The position numbers and the translations under genes were made by a program. A DNA stretch of 64,000 nucleotides, taken from assembly GCA_019635735.1 (NCBI GenBank), contig JAHBYX010000009.1, positions 154,501 to 218,500 on the forward strand, in the 5' to 3' direction. Positions 1 through 8,024 of this stretch are shown in pieces (position 1 is the stretch's first letter; each line of letters opens with the position of its first letter). Source of the DNA: Mesorhizobium sp. GTDB taxonomy: Bacteria > Pseudomonadota > Alphaproteobacteria > Rhizobiales > Rhizobiaceae. The notes below the pieces were generated by a model. It was not told the origin of the DNA, made no database searches, and saw nothing but the letters and a program-made list of their open reading frames with translations.

Positions 1-28
1 CCGCGGCGTCAGAAACGGAGAGACTGCC

Positions 29-934
29 ATGACCATGACCGATATCGCCCCCGGCGGAACGACGATCATCACGGAAGAGACGCTCGCCGGGGAAACCGGC
101 GTATCCTATATCGACTGGCCCGCGATCCTGGCAGGCGTCGTTCTCGCAACCGCCATCTCGTTCGTCCTGCTCACCTTCGGCTCCGCCATCGGCCTGTCGA
201 TGACGTCGGCGCGCGAGGGCGAGTCAGCATCCATGTTCTGGATCGCGGTCGTCGGCGGACTGTGGGTCCTTTGGGTGCAGGTGATCGCATCCTTCGCGGG
301 CGCCTACTTGACCGGCCGGATGCGCCGCCGCACGGGCAGCGCCAGCGAATATGAATCCGACATTCGCGACGGCTCGAACGGACTGGTGATGTGGGGCCTC
401 GCCACGATCGTCGCCGCGATGATCGCCTATTCCGGGGTGATGGGCGTAGCCAATGTCGCCGGCCAGGCGGCCAGCGCCGTCGGGGCGACCGCGGGTGCCG
501 CGGCCGGCGAGGTGGCGGACGATTTGAATCCGTCCGAACTGCTCGTCGACCGGACTCTTCGCGGCGGGCCAGACGCCCCGGCCCTCACCGAAGCCGATCG
601 TGCTTCCGTCGGCCGCATCCTGCTCTCTTCCGCGACCGGTGACGGGATCGATGCGGCGGACCGCGACTATCTTGCCTCGGTAATCGCCGCCCGCGCAGGC
701 ATCCCGCCCGAGGAGGCGGCGCAGCGGGTCGATCAGGCCGTGGCGCAGGCCCAGCAGATCGAGGCGCAGGCGCGCGAGGCGGCCGAACGCGCCAGGCGTG
801 CATCGCTCGTCGCGGCCTTTCTGACGGCTGCGGCGCTGATGGTGGGAGCCGCGGTCGCCTATTGGGCAGCGACGATGGGCGGAAACCATCGCGACAGGCA
901 GACCGTGGTCGAAGGCTGGTATCGCCCCTGGTGA
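29..934 (+). CDS. Four-helix membrane protein of unknown function (PhnA-like family)
   Basis: The 301-residue protein has hydrophobic segments at about residues 31-53, 69-92, 119-141 and 259-281. An Ala-rich stretch (about 143-165) and a long charged helix rich in Ala, Gln, Glu and Arg (about 225-258) lie before the last segment. Similar rhizobial proteins are, as I recall, annotated as PhnA-like, but nothing here shows a phosphonate role and no catalytic motif is visible. The start is the first ATG, preceded by a GGAGAG ribosome site; a second in-frame ATG lies two codons later. A strong hairpin follows the gene. The loop between helices 3 and 4 could be soluble and coiled. Function unknown; membrane location is clear. 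Confidence 0.8.
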   Translation: MTMTDIAPGGTTIITEETLAGETGVSYIDWPAILAGVVLATAISFVLLTFGSAIGLSMTSAREGESASMFWIAVVGGLWVLWVQVIASFAGAYLTGRMRRRTGSASEYESDIRDGSNGLVMWGLATIVAAMIAYSGVMGVANVAGQAASAVGATAGAAAGEVADDLNPSELLVDRTLRGGPDAPALTEADRASVGRILLSSATGDGIDAADRDYLASVIAARAGIPPEEAAQRVDQAVAQAQQIEAQAREAAERARRASLVAAFLTAAALMVGAAVAYWAATMGGNHRDRQTVVEGWYRPW

Positions 935-960
935 GGCCGGGAACTGCCCTCGAACGATCG

Positions 961-982
961 GAGGCCGCCGCGAGGCGGCCTC
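961..982. terminator. Hairpin terminator between convergent genes
   Basis: A perfect 9-bp stem (GAGGCCGCC / GGCGGCCTC) closes a GCGA tetraloop in the 54-bp gap between two convergent genes. A short T-rich stretch (TTCATTTC) follows on the plus strand, so it probably serves the upstream gene and perhaps both. Confidence 0.7.
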
Positions 983-988
983 TTCATT

Positions 989-1909
989 TCATCCGCCCTT
1001 CAGGATCTCCCGGATCAGGCGCTGGCAGCGCTCCGCCATGAAGTCGAGCAGCAGGCGAACCTTCTGGTCCTGGTAGTTGCGGTGGGGATAGATGGCGGCG
1101 AGCTGCACCGGCGGCGGCGCGTTGTCCGGCAGGATGATCTTCAGCCGACGGTCGCGGATGAACGGCTCCACCTCGAAGCGCGGCTTGTTGATGATGCCGT
1201 GGCCGGCGAGCGCCCAGCCGGTGAGCACGTCGCCGTCGTCGGAATCGTAAGGCCCGCGCACATCGAACTTGCGATAGCCGTCGGCGGTCTTCAGCGTCCA
1301 GAAATGCTCGCGGATGCCGGGATAGCGCAGCATCAGGCAGTCGTGGGCAGCGTCCACCAGGTCGTCCGGCGTCGTCGGCTCGCCGCGCGCCGCGAGATAG
1401 GCGGGGGCTGCGACCAGCACCCGCTCGCATTCCATGATGCCGCGCATCTTCAGGCTCGAATCCTCCAGCGTGCCGAGCTTGAAGGCGACGTCGATGCCCT
1501 CCTTCATGATGTCGACATCATGGTCCGAGAGCCTGAGTCTAACCTCGATCTCGGGATAGCGGCCGCGGAATTCCGGAATGCCGGACGCGATCAGGCGGCG
1601 TCCCAGCCCGAGGGGGGCGGTGACTCGGATCGTGCCGCGCGGCTTGCCGGACAACGCGCTCACCGCCGCCTCGGCCTCGGTCACCGCTTCCAGCACCTTC
1701 TTGGCGCCTTCGTAGAAGACCCGCCCGTGCTCCGTCGGCGTGAGCTGGCGGGTGGTGCGGTTGAACAGGCGAACGCCGAGATATTTCTCCAGTTCCTTGA
1801 TGCGGTTCGAGGCTACGGCGGGCGAAATGCGCATGTCGCGGCCGGCCGCGGATAGGTTCTCCAGTTCGACGACGCGAACGAATACGGCGATATTGTCGAA
1901 ATAGGCCAT
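989..1909 (-). CDS. LysR-family transcriptional regulator
   Basis: The 306-residue protein has the usual LysR length, with an N-terminal winged helix (residues about 3-60, ending in the family's FNRTTRQLTPTEHG signature) and a substrate-binding domain from about residue 90. It is divergent from the urate hydroxylase gene across a 139-bp gap, so control of purine catabolism is a reasonable inference; LysR genes are often divergent from their targets. No clear T-N11-A operator is visible in the gap. The inducer is unknown. The start ATG fits the family N-terminus (MAYFDNIAVFVRVVE). Confidence 0.9.
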   Translation of the reverse strand: MAYFDNIAVFVRVVELENLSAAGRDMRISPAVASNRIKELEKYLGVRLFNRTTRQLTPTEHGRVFYEGAKKVLEAVTEAEAAVSALSGKPRGTIRVTAPLGLGRRLIASGIPEFRGRYPEIEVRLRLSDHDVDIMKEGIDVAFKLGTLEDSSLKMRGIMECERVLVAAPAYLAARGEPTTPDDLVDAAHDCLMLRYPGIREHFWTLKTADGYRKFDVRGPYDSDDGDVLTGWALAGHGIINKPRFEVEPFIRDRRLKIILPDNAPPPVQLAAIYPHRNYQDQKVRLLLDFMAERCQRLIREILKGG

Positions 1910-2048
1910 TGCAGGCGCCCCGCTTTACGCCATTCCTATGCAATCGAAAGGTTATTATCCAGATTTTTTTGAAAGTCATGGGCACCTGCGGCCCTTCCGC
2001 TTCGCAGCGCAGCAATTACAGTGAACCGGCTGACGAAAAGGGACACGG

Positions 2049-3266
2049 ATGCAGGACCTCGCGCTTTTCTGGGACTGGCTCTCGTTCGGCGTGCGCTGGC
2101 TGCACGTCATCACCGCCATCGCCTGGATCGGCTCGTCCTTCTACTTCATCGCGCTCGACCTCGGGCTGCGCCAGCGTCCAGGCCTTCCGGCGGGGGCGCA
2201 TGGCGAGGAATGGCAGGTCCACGGCGGCGGCTTCTACCACATCCAGAAATACCTGGTCGCCCCGGCCGAGATGCCGGAGCATCTGACCTGGTTCAAGTGG
2301 GAGAGCTACGCCACCTGGCTGTCCGGCTTCGCGCTGCTCTGCGTCGTCTATTACACCGGCGCGGACTTGTTCCTGATCGACCGCAACGTGCTCGACGTGT
2401 CGCCCACCGTGGCGATCCTGATCTCGGTCGCCTCGCTGGTACTCGCCTGGCTGTTCTACGACCAGCTCTGCAAGTCGCCGCTCGGCAACAACGACACGGC
2501 CCTGATGCTGGTGCTCTACGTCTTCCTGGTGGCGATGGCCTGGGGCTATACGCAGCTCTTCACCGGCCGCGCCGCCTTCCTGCATCTCGGCGCCATCACA
2601 GCGACGGTCATGTCGGCCAACGTGGCGCTCGTCATCATCCCCAACCAGAAGATCGTCGTGGCCGACCTGATCGCGGGGCGCAAGCCAGACCCGAAATACG
2701 GCAAGATCGCCAAGACCCGGTCGCTGCACAACAACTACCTGACGCTGCCCGTCATCTTCCTGATGCTCTCCAACCACTACCCGCTCGCCTTCGCGACGGA
2801 GTTCAACTGGATCATCGCCTCCATCATCTTCATCATCGGCGTGCTGATCCGGCACTATTTCAACACGGTGCATGCGCGGAAGGGCAATCCGCACTGGACC
2901 TGGGCGGCGTCCGCCATCCTGTTCATCGTCATCATGTGGCTGTCGACCGTGCCGGCGGTGCTCACCGGCGAGAAGAAGGTGTCGGCGGCGGCCGAAACCT
3001 TCATCGCCTCGGCGCATTTCCCGGCGGTGAAGGACACGGTGATCAGCCGCTGCTCGATGTGCCATATGGTGGAACCCGTATGGGAAGGCCTCTACCGCGC
3101 GCCGAAGGGCGTCATCCTCGACAACGACGCCGACATCGCCGAGCACGCGCGCGAGATCTATCTCCAGGCCGGCCGCAGCCACGCCATGCCGCCCGGCAAC
3201 GTGACCGAGGTGACGCCAGAGGAGCGGGCGCTGCTGGTGGCATGGTTCGAGGGGGCGGGGGAGTGA
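2049..3266 (+). CDS. puuD: Membrane-bound urate hydroxylase with C-terminal cytochrome c domain
   Basis: The 405-residue protein matches the PuuD type of urate oxidase, which turns urate into 5-hydroxyisourate and passes electrons to the respiratory chain rather than to oxygen. About eight or nine hydrophobic helices fill residues 10-305. A periplasmic cytochrome c domain follows, with heme motif C335-S-M-C338-H339 and a likely axial Met at 380 (AMPPGN). The start has an AAGGGA ribosome site. It lies divergent from a LysR regulator and ahead of guanine deaminase, separated from it by a palindromic repeat. Guanine to xanthine to urate to hydroxyisourate forms a coherent path, although xanthine dehydrogenase and the later urate enzymes are outside the window. 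Confidence 0.93.
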   Translation: MQDLALFWDWLSFGVRWLHVITAIAWIGSSFYFIALDLGLRQRPGLPAGAHGEEWQVHGGGFYHIQKYLVAPAEMPEHLTWFKWESYATWLSGFALLCVVYYTGADLFLIDRNVLDVSPTVAILISVASLVLAWLFYDQLCKSPLGNNDTALMLVLYVFLVAMAWGYTQLFTGRAAFLHLGAITATVMSANVALVIIPNQKIVVADLIAGRKPDPKYGKIAKTRSLHNNYLTLPVIFLMLSNHYPLAFATEFNWIIASIIFIIGVLIRHYFNTVHARKGNPHWTWAASAILFIVIMWLSTVPAVLTGEKKVSAAAETFIASAHFPAVKDTVISRCSMCHMVEPVWEGLYRAPKGVILDNDADIAEHAREIYLQAGRSHAMPPGNVTEVTPEERALLVAWFEGAGE

Positions 3267-3284
3267 GGGGCACGACACCGATAT

Positions 3285-3432
3285 CCCTGCCCCTTGCGGG
3301 GAGGGTGGCCGGGCAACGCCCGGCCGGGTGGGGTACCCTCCACCGACACGACGTTCAATTTGGCGGAGCCTGTCGCCGGCTACCCCACCCGATCGGCCTT
3401 CGGCCGACCACCCTCCCCGCAAGGGGGAGGGG
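3285..3432. repeat. Palindromic GC-rich intergenic repeat, copy A
   Basis: Two roughly 50-bp arms (about 3285-3335 and 3381-3432) are near-complementary: the left begins CCCTGCCCCTTGCGGGGAGGG and the right ends CCCTCCCCGCAAGGGG. Each arm carries its own small hairpin (GGCCGGGC-AAC-GCCCGGCC and TCGGCC-TT-CGGCCGA). The same design recurs at 13932-14063, with a degenerate half copy near 17071. It resembles the small mosaic palindromic elements of rhizobial genomes. It sits between puuD and guaD and could form a strong mRNA structure. Confidence 0.75.
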
Positions 3433-3444
3433 AAGGACGGCGCA

Positions 3445-4749
3445 ATGACCTCCCTCCTCATCCGCGGCCGAACCCTTTCCTTCTCGCGGGCGCCCGAGGC
3501 CGCCGACGACCATGCGTCCTACGCCTATGACGAGGACGGCGCGGTGCTCGTGCGAGACGGGAAGATCCTCGCGAGCGGCGCCTACGATGTGGTGAAAGCG
3601 CAGTCGGGACCGGGCGCGCAGACCGTCGACCACCGGCCGCATCTGATCCTGCCGGGCTTCATCGACGCGCATCTGCATTTCCCGCAGATGCAGGTGATCG
3701 CCTCCTACGGGGCGGAACTGCTCGACTGGCTCAACACCTACACCTTCCCCGAGGAAGCGAAGTTCTCCGACGCGCAGCACGGGCGGCGCATCGCGCGGCT
3801 GTTTCTCGACGAGATGGTGCGCCAGGGGACCACGACGGTGGCCGCTTACTGCTCGGTCCACAAATCGTCCGCCGAGGCCTTCTTCGAGGAGAGCCACGCG
3901 CGCAACATGCTCAACATCGCCGGCAAGGTGATGATGGACCGCAACGCGCCCGCGGGCGTGCTGGACACGCCGCAATCGAGCTATGACGACACCAAGGCGC
4001 TGATCGCCGAGTGGCACGGCCGCGGCCGGCAGCTCTATGCGATCACCCCGCGCTTCGCGATCACGTCTTCGCCCGCGCAGCTTGAGATGGCGCAGGCGCT
4101 GGCGCGCGAGCATCCCGACTGCCACATCCAGACCCATCTGTCGGAAAACCACGCCGAGATCCGCTGGACGGAGGAGCTCTATCCGGAAGCGAAGGACTAC
4201 ACCGACGTCTACGCGCGCTACGGGCTGATGGGAGAGAAAAGCCTGTTCGGGCATTGCATCCACCTGTCCGAACGCGAGGCGGACGTGATGTCGGAGACGG
4301 GTTCCGTCGCCGTGTTCTGCCCGACGTCGAACCTGTTCCTCGGCTCCGGCCTGTTCGATTACCAGCGCTATCGCCGACGCGCGAAGCCGCTCAGGATCGC
4401 CACCGCCACCGACGTCGGCGGCGGCACCAACTATTCCATGCTGCGCACCATGGACGAGGCCTACAAGGTGGTCGCGCTCAACGGCGAGAAGCTCGATCCG
4501 CTGCGGAGCTTCTGGCAGCTGACGCGCGGCAACGCGGAATCGCTGTCGATCGCCGGCCGCGCCGGCACGCTGGAGGCGGGCACCGACGCCGACCTCGTCG
4601 TGCTGGACGCCAGCGCGACGCCCGGTATGGCGCTGAGAATGGAGACTGTGAAGACGCTCGCGGAGGAACTGTTCCTCTTGCAGACGCTCGGCGACGACCG
4701 CGCGGTGAAGCAGGTCTATATCGCGGGGCGGGCGGCGAAGGAGGTCTGA
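3445..4749 (+). CDS. guaD: Guanine deaminase
   Basis: The 434-residue amidohydrolase converts guanine to xanthine and ammonia in the cytosol. The metal-binding motif is seen in PGFIDAHLHFPQMQ (HxH), followed by the downstream HLSE and FGHCIHL histidine motifs and a late TDVGGG aspartate, all typical of the GuaD branch. The frame is open further upstream, but that part reads through the palindromic repeat. The ATG at 3445, just after GGGGAAGGACGG, is the sensible start and gives family length. It is co-directional with urate hydroxylase. The HigBA toxin-antitoxin operon begins directly downstream. Confidence 0.93.
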   Translation: MTSLLIRGRTLSFSRAPEAADDHASYAYDEDGAVLVRDGKILASGAYDVVKAQSGPGAQTVDHRPHLILPGFIDAHLHFPQMQVIASYGAELLDWLNTYTFPEEAKFSDAQHGRRIARLFLDEMVRQGTTTVAAYCSVHKSSAEAFFEESHARNMLNIAGKVMMDRNAPAGVLDTPQSSYDDTKALIAEWHGRGRQLYAITPRFAITSSPAQLEMAQALAREHPDCHIQTHLSENHAEIRWTEELYPEAKDYTDVYARYGLMGEKSLFGHCIHLSEREADVMSETGSVAVFCPTSNLFLGSGLFDYQRYRRRAKPLRIATATDVGGGTNYSMLRTMDEAYKVVALNGEKLDPLRSFWQLTRGNAESLSIAGRAGTLEAGTDADLVVLDASATPGMALRMETVKTLAEELFLLQTLGDDRAVKQVYIAGRAAKEV

Positions 4750-4758
4750 CGACCAACT

Positions 4759-4815
4759 TCGTATCCTGCGATGATACGATCTCTTGCGGCACCTTCCGTA
4801 TCTTGGTATGATACG
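4759..4815 (+). promoter_or_regulatory. higBA promoter with two operator palindromes
   Basis: Two inverted repeats share the half-site CGTATC. Site 1 is TCGTATC-N7-GATACGA (4759-4779); site 2 is CGTATC-N7-GATACG (4797-4815). Their centres are 37 bp apart, about 3.5 helical turns. A -35 box TTGCGG (4784-4789) and a -10 box TATGAT (4807-4812), spaced 17 bp, lie around them: site 2 covers the -10 and site 1 ends just before the -35. This fits autorepression by the HigA antitoxin. The layout is seen directly; the binding protein is inferred. Confidence 0.75.
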
Positions 4816-4832
4816 TTCGTGGAGGGGTGGTA

Positions 4833-5114
4833 TTGATCAGGTCGGCTCGGGACAAACGGATCGAGGCGATCGTTGCCGGAAGGGCGCCGAAGGGATTCCC
4901 CGCAGATCTTCTTCAAGTCGCCCGTCGCAAGCTCTTCATGATCGACAATGCGGAAGCGCTGGACGATCTGAGGGTGCCGCCAGGCAACCGACTCGAAACG
5001 TTGAAAGGCGACCGGACCGGCCAGCATTCGATCCGGATCAACGACCAGTTCCGCATCTGCTTCCGATGGAGCGATGGCGGCGCGGACGATGTCGAAATCG
5101 TGGACTATCACTAG
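4833..5114 (+). CDS. higB: HigB-type mRNA interferase toxin
   Basis: This 93-residue protein of the RelE/HigB (plasmid maintenance killer) family would cleave mRNA at the ribosome. The family core VPPGNRLETLKGDRTGQHSI and the ending QFRICFRW...VEIVDYH are intact. A TTG start at 4833 is preferred: family members begin MIRS and a GGAGGGG ribosome site lies five bases ahead, whereas a GTG at 4827 would sit inside that site. The antitoxin gene follows after 10 bp. Toxin-first order is usual for higBA. The operon is wedged into an otherwise metabolic cluster, suggesting insertion by transfer. Confidence 0.9.
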   Translation: MIRSARDKRIEAIVAGRAPKGFPADLLQVARRKLFMIDNAEALDDLRVPPGNRLETLKGDRTGQHSIRINDQFRICFRWSDGGADDVEIVDYH

Positions 5115-5124
5115 GAGCGCAGAC

Positions 5125-5424
5125 ATGGCCCTTTCGTTCACACCCCCCATCCATCCGGGCGAAGTCCTGCGCGAGGAGTTTCTCGTCCCGCTCGGCCTCA
5201 AGCCCTATTCGGTCGCCAAGCGGCTGCACGTCCCGCGCACCCGGATCGAACGCCTCGTCGCCGAACGCACGCCGGTCACGCCCGACACTGCGTTGAGGCT
5301 CGCAAAGCTTTTTGGCACGACGCCGAATTTCTGGCTGAACATGCAGACGTCCTACGACCTCGCCGTCGAGGCGGCATCGCTGCAAGAGGAGATCGACGCG
5401 ATCGAGACGCTCGACGCGGCTTGA
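5125..5424 (+). CDS. higA: HigA-type antitoxin, XRE-family DNA-binding protein
   Basis: The 99-residue protein begins MALSFTPPIHPGEVLREEFL, the HigA/VapI signature, and carries a helix-turn-helix at about residues 24-66 with the late motif FGTTPNFWLNMQ. It should neutralise HigB and repress the operon through the paired palindromes upstream. The ATG at 5125 has an AGGAG ribosome site, and the earlier in-frame sequence is the end of higB in another frame. The C-terminal helix is acidic, as expected for toxin contact. Confidence 0.92.
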   Translation: MALSFTPPIHPGEVLREEFLVPLGLKPYSVAKRLHVPRTRIERLVAERTPVTPDTALRLAKLFGTTPNFWLNMQTSYDLAVEAASLQEEIDAIETLDAA

Positions 5425-5466
5425 CCGCCCGGGTCATTCGCGCGATGCGGGGTCAGGAGGGAACCC

Positions 5467-5964
5467 ATGCCCGCAGCCGACGACATCGCGAAGATCATCG
5501 AGCAGGAAAACGCGCTGGTCTTCGACGCGTTCGACGAGGAGGTGGCATTCGGGCTCGGCAGCCGCCTGCGCGGGAAAGCGCTTGCTGGCAACCTGCCGAT
5601 CAACATCGACATACGGCTCTGGGACCGCCCACTGTTCTATGCCGCGATGCCCGGTTCGCGGGCGTCGAATGCCGACTGGGCGCGGCGCAAGATCAATGCG
5701 GTGCGCCATTTCCTGAAGCCGTCGTACCGGCTGTTTCTCGAGCAGGGCGGAAAGGACCAGGTCATCGCCGCGCATCACGGACTGCCGCCGAGCGAGTACA
5801 TCTTCGCCGGCGGCGCCTTCCCGATCCGGGTGCGCAATGCGGGCGTGATCGGTGCGGTGGCGATCTCCGGCCTGCCGTCGCGCGAAGATCACAACACGGT
5901 CGTGGCTGCGCTGGCGGACCTGCTCGGGGTCGATGGCGCTTCGCTTGCGCTCGGCGCGGAATAG
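5467..5964 (+). CDS. UPF0303 / GlcG-HbpS-like heme-degrading domain protein
   Basis: The 165-residue protein matches the UPF0303 family, which has the small alpha/beta fold shared with GlcG and heme-binding HbpS. Recognisable parts are the FDAFDEEVAFGLG start, the LPINIDIRLW strand, and the GGAFPIRV...GVIGAVAISGLPSREDHN segment. Some members bind heme, others are of unknown role. It has an AGGAGGG ribosome site. Hydroxypyruvate isomerase starts 3 bp after its stop, so it is probably co-transcribed with the isomerase and glycerate kinase. A role in glycolate/glyoxylate handling is possible by analogy with glcG but not shown. Confidence 0.82.
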   Translation: MPAADDIAKIIEQENALVFDAFDEEVAFGLGSRLRGKALAGNLPINIDIRLWDRPLFYAAMPGSRASNADWARRKINAVRHFLKPSYRLFLEQGGKDQVIAAHHGLPPSEYIFAGGAFPIRVRNAGVIGAVAISGLPSREDHNTVVAALADLLGVDGASLALGAE

Positions 5965-5967
5965 AAG

Positions 5968-6756
5968 GTGCCGCGTCTCGCCGCCAATCTGTCGACCATG
6001 TTCGCGGACGCGCCGTTCCTCCACCGGTTCGAGCGCGCGGCGAAGGCCGGGTTCGACGCGGTGGAGTTCCAGTTCGCCTACGTCTTCGATCCGGCGGAAA
6101 TCGCGGCGCGGCTCTCCGACACCGGACTGAGGCTGGCGCTGTTCAACATGCCGGCCGGGGACTGGGAACATGGCGACCGCGGGCTCGCGTCGCGGCCCGC
6201 CCGGCGCGAGGAATTCCGCACCGGCGTCGGCCAGGCGATCGACCTCGCGCTCGAACTCGGCTGCAAGCGGCTGCACATGCTGGCCGGCGTCGTGACGCCC
6301 GACGACGACGAGGATGCGCTGCGCCAGACCTATGTCGACAATCTGCGCTACGCCGCGCAATTCTGCGCAACGGCGGGGATCGAGGTGCTGATCGAGCCGA
6401 TCAGCCGCGAATCCTTCCCTGCCTACTTCCTCTCCGGGCTCGACATGGCGGCCGACCTGATCGACGAGGCGGGCGAGGAGAATGTCTTCCTGCAATACGA
6501 TCTCTACCACCGCCGCTTCGTCGGCGAGGATCTCGTCGCCCCCTATCTGAAGCACGCCGACCGCATCCGCCACGTCCAGGTGGCAGGATGGCCGGGGCGG
6601 CACGAGCCGGATGTCGGCGTGCTCGACTGGCCAGCCGCCTTCGCGGCGCTCGACGCGGCGAACTATGCCGGCTTCGTCGGCTGCGAATACTGGCCGGCGG
6701 GCAGGACCGAGGACGGGCTCGGCTGGGCGCGGCCGTGGCTCGGCGTGGCGACATGA
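5968..6756 (+). CDS. hyi: Hydroxypyruvate isomerase-like TIM-barrel protein
   Basis: The 262-residue TIM-barrel enzyme of the Hyi/OtnI family would interconvert hydroxypyruvate and tartronate semialdehyde. Family motifs include PRLAANLSTMF at the start, GFDAVEFQF near residue 20, LFNMPAGDW near 53, and a later LIEPISRESFP with the metal-ligand glutamate. The GTG start at 5968 is kept because the next in-frame ATG would remove the first strand. The stop overlaps the kinase start (ATGA), so the two are translationally coupled. In context it links glyoxylate-derived C3 compounds from purine breakdown to glycerate. A related sugar-acid isomerase activity is the main alternative. Confidence 0.88.
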   Translation: MPRLAANLSTMFADAPFLHRFERAAKAGFDAVEFQFAYVFDPAEIAARLSDTGLRLALFNMPAGDWEHGDRGLASRPARREEFRTGVGQAIDLALELGCKRLHMLAGVVTPDDDEDALRQTYVDNLRYAAQFCATAGIEVLIEPISRESFPAYFLSGLDMAADLIDEAGEENVFLQYDLYHRRFVGEDLVAPYLKHADRIRHVQVAGWPGRHEPDVGVLDWPAAFAALDAANYAGFVGCEYWPAGRTEDGLGWARPWLGVAT

Positions 6757-8024
6757 GCGAGTTCGACGCCAGGGCGCTGTTCACCGCCATGTTCGAGGCG
6801 GCGGTCGCGGCAGCCGATCCGGAACACGTCATCCGCGACCATCTGCCGAAGAAGCCGAAGGGGCGAACCATCGTGATCGGCGCCGGCAAGGGCTCTGCCC
6901 AGATGGCGCGCGCGTTCGAGCGTGCGTGGGACGGGCCGATCTCGGGGCTTGTCGTGACCCGATATGGCTACGCCGTGCCGTGCGAGCGGATCGAGGTGAT
7001 CGAGGCGGCCCATCCGGTGCCGGATGAGGCAGGACTTACCGGCGCACGGCGGTTGTTCGAGACGGTCAAGGGGTTGAGCGAGGACGACCTCGTGGTTGCG
7101 CTCATTTCGGGCGGCGGCTCGGCGCTGCTGCCCTGTCCCGCCGGGAATCTGACGCTCGACGACGAGATCGCGGTCAACCGTGCGCTGCTCGCCTCCGGCG
7201 CGCCGATCTCGGCGATGAACACGGTGCGCAAGCACGTCTCGGCGATCAAGGGCGGCCGGCTCGCGGCGGCCGCGTTCCCAGCGCGGGTCGTGTCGCTGAT
7301 CGTGTCCGACATTCCCGGCGACCAGCCGTCGCTCGTCTCGTCGGGTCCCACCGTGCCGGACGGATCGACGCGCGCCGATGCGCTGTCGATCGTGGAAGCC
7401 TATCGGCTCGACCTGCCCGGCGCGGTGATGCGGCACCTGAACTCGCCGGCCGCGGATGCGCCGCTGCCCGACGACCCGGGGTTCGGGCGCAACGAGGTGC
7501 GCGTCATCGCTTCCGCGGCGAAGTCTCTCGAAGCCGCGGCCGGGGTTGCGCGGCAGGCGGGACTGGCGGCGGTGATCCTCTCCGACGCGGTCGAGGGCGA
7601 GGCGCGGGAGGTGGCCAAGGTCCATGCCGCCATCGCCCGCGAGGTGGCGACCAGGGACCGCCCGTTCCGCAAGCCGGTCGCGATGCTCTCCGGCGGCGAG
7701 ACGACCGTAACGCTGCGCGGCGCGGGCGGACGCGGCGGACGCAACGGAGAATTCCTGCTGTCGCTGGCTCTCGGCATCGAGGGGATCGACGGCGTGCACG
7801 CCTTTTCCGCCGACACCGACGGGATCGATGGGTCCGAACAGAACGCCGGCGCCTTCGCGGATTCCTCCACCGTCGCCCGGCTGCGGGCGAAAGGCCTCGA
7901 CGCCAAAGCCTTGCTCAACGCCAATGACAGCTGGAGCGCCTTCGATGCGCTGGGCGATCTGTTCCAGCCGGGACCGACGGGGACGAATGTGAATGACCTG
8001 AGGGTGGTCGTGGTGGGGCGCTAA
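6753..8024 (+). CDS. Glycerate 2-kinase (MOFRL family)
   Basis: The 423-residue protein belongs to the GckA/TtuD glycerate kinase family, which phosphorylates D-glycerate to 2-phosphoglycerate. Typical segments are TIVIGAGKGSAQMARA (about residue 30), VALISGGGSALLPCP (about 115), MNTVRKHVSAIKGGRLA, and the C-terminal MOFRL region with DTDGIDGSEQNAGAF and GPTGTNVNDLRV. The ATG at 6753 overlaps the isomerase stop. The 3' end overlaps the convergent uracil-DNA glycosylase gene by 4 bp. With the preceding isomerase it completes a route from tartronate semialdehyde/hydroxypyruvate to lower glycolysis, although the reductase is not adjacent. Confidence 0.92.
   Translation: MSEFDARALFTAMFEAAVAAADPEHVIRDHLPKKPKGRTIVIGAGKGSAQMARAFERAWDGPISGLVVTRYGYAVPCERIEVIEAAHPVPDEAGLTGARRLFETVKGLSEDDLVVALISGGGSALLPCPAGNLTLDDEIAVNRALLASGAPISAMNTVRKHVSAIKGGRLAAAAFPARVVSLIVSDIPGDQPSLVSSGPTVPDGSTRADALSIVEAYRLDLPGAVMRHLNSPAADAPLPDDPGFGRNEVRVIASAAKSLEAAAGVARQAGLAAVILSDAVEGEAREVAKVHAAIAREVATRDRPFRKPVAMLSGGETTVTLRGAGGRGGRNGEFLLSLALGIEGIDGVHAFSADTDGIDGSEQNAGAFADSSTVARLRAKGLDAKALLNANDSWSAFDALGDLFQPGPTGTNVNDLRVVVVGR

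Noticed and set aside
3328..3444. Extended N-terminus of guanine deaminase
   Set aside because: It reads through the palindromic repeat and lacks similarity to the family; the ATG at 3445 has a fitting ribosome site.
2016..3461. Long minus-strand frame opposite puuD
   Set aside because: Low-complexity Arg/Asp/His-rich product without motifs, a shadow of a high-GC gene; the plus strand has a full family match.
5421..6752. Very long open frame fused to the glycerate kinase
   Set aside because: It is the alternate frame of the UPF0303 and isomerase genes; the kinase starts at 6753 with a stop/start overlap.
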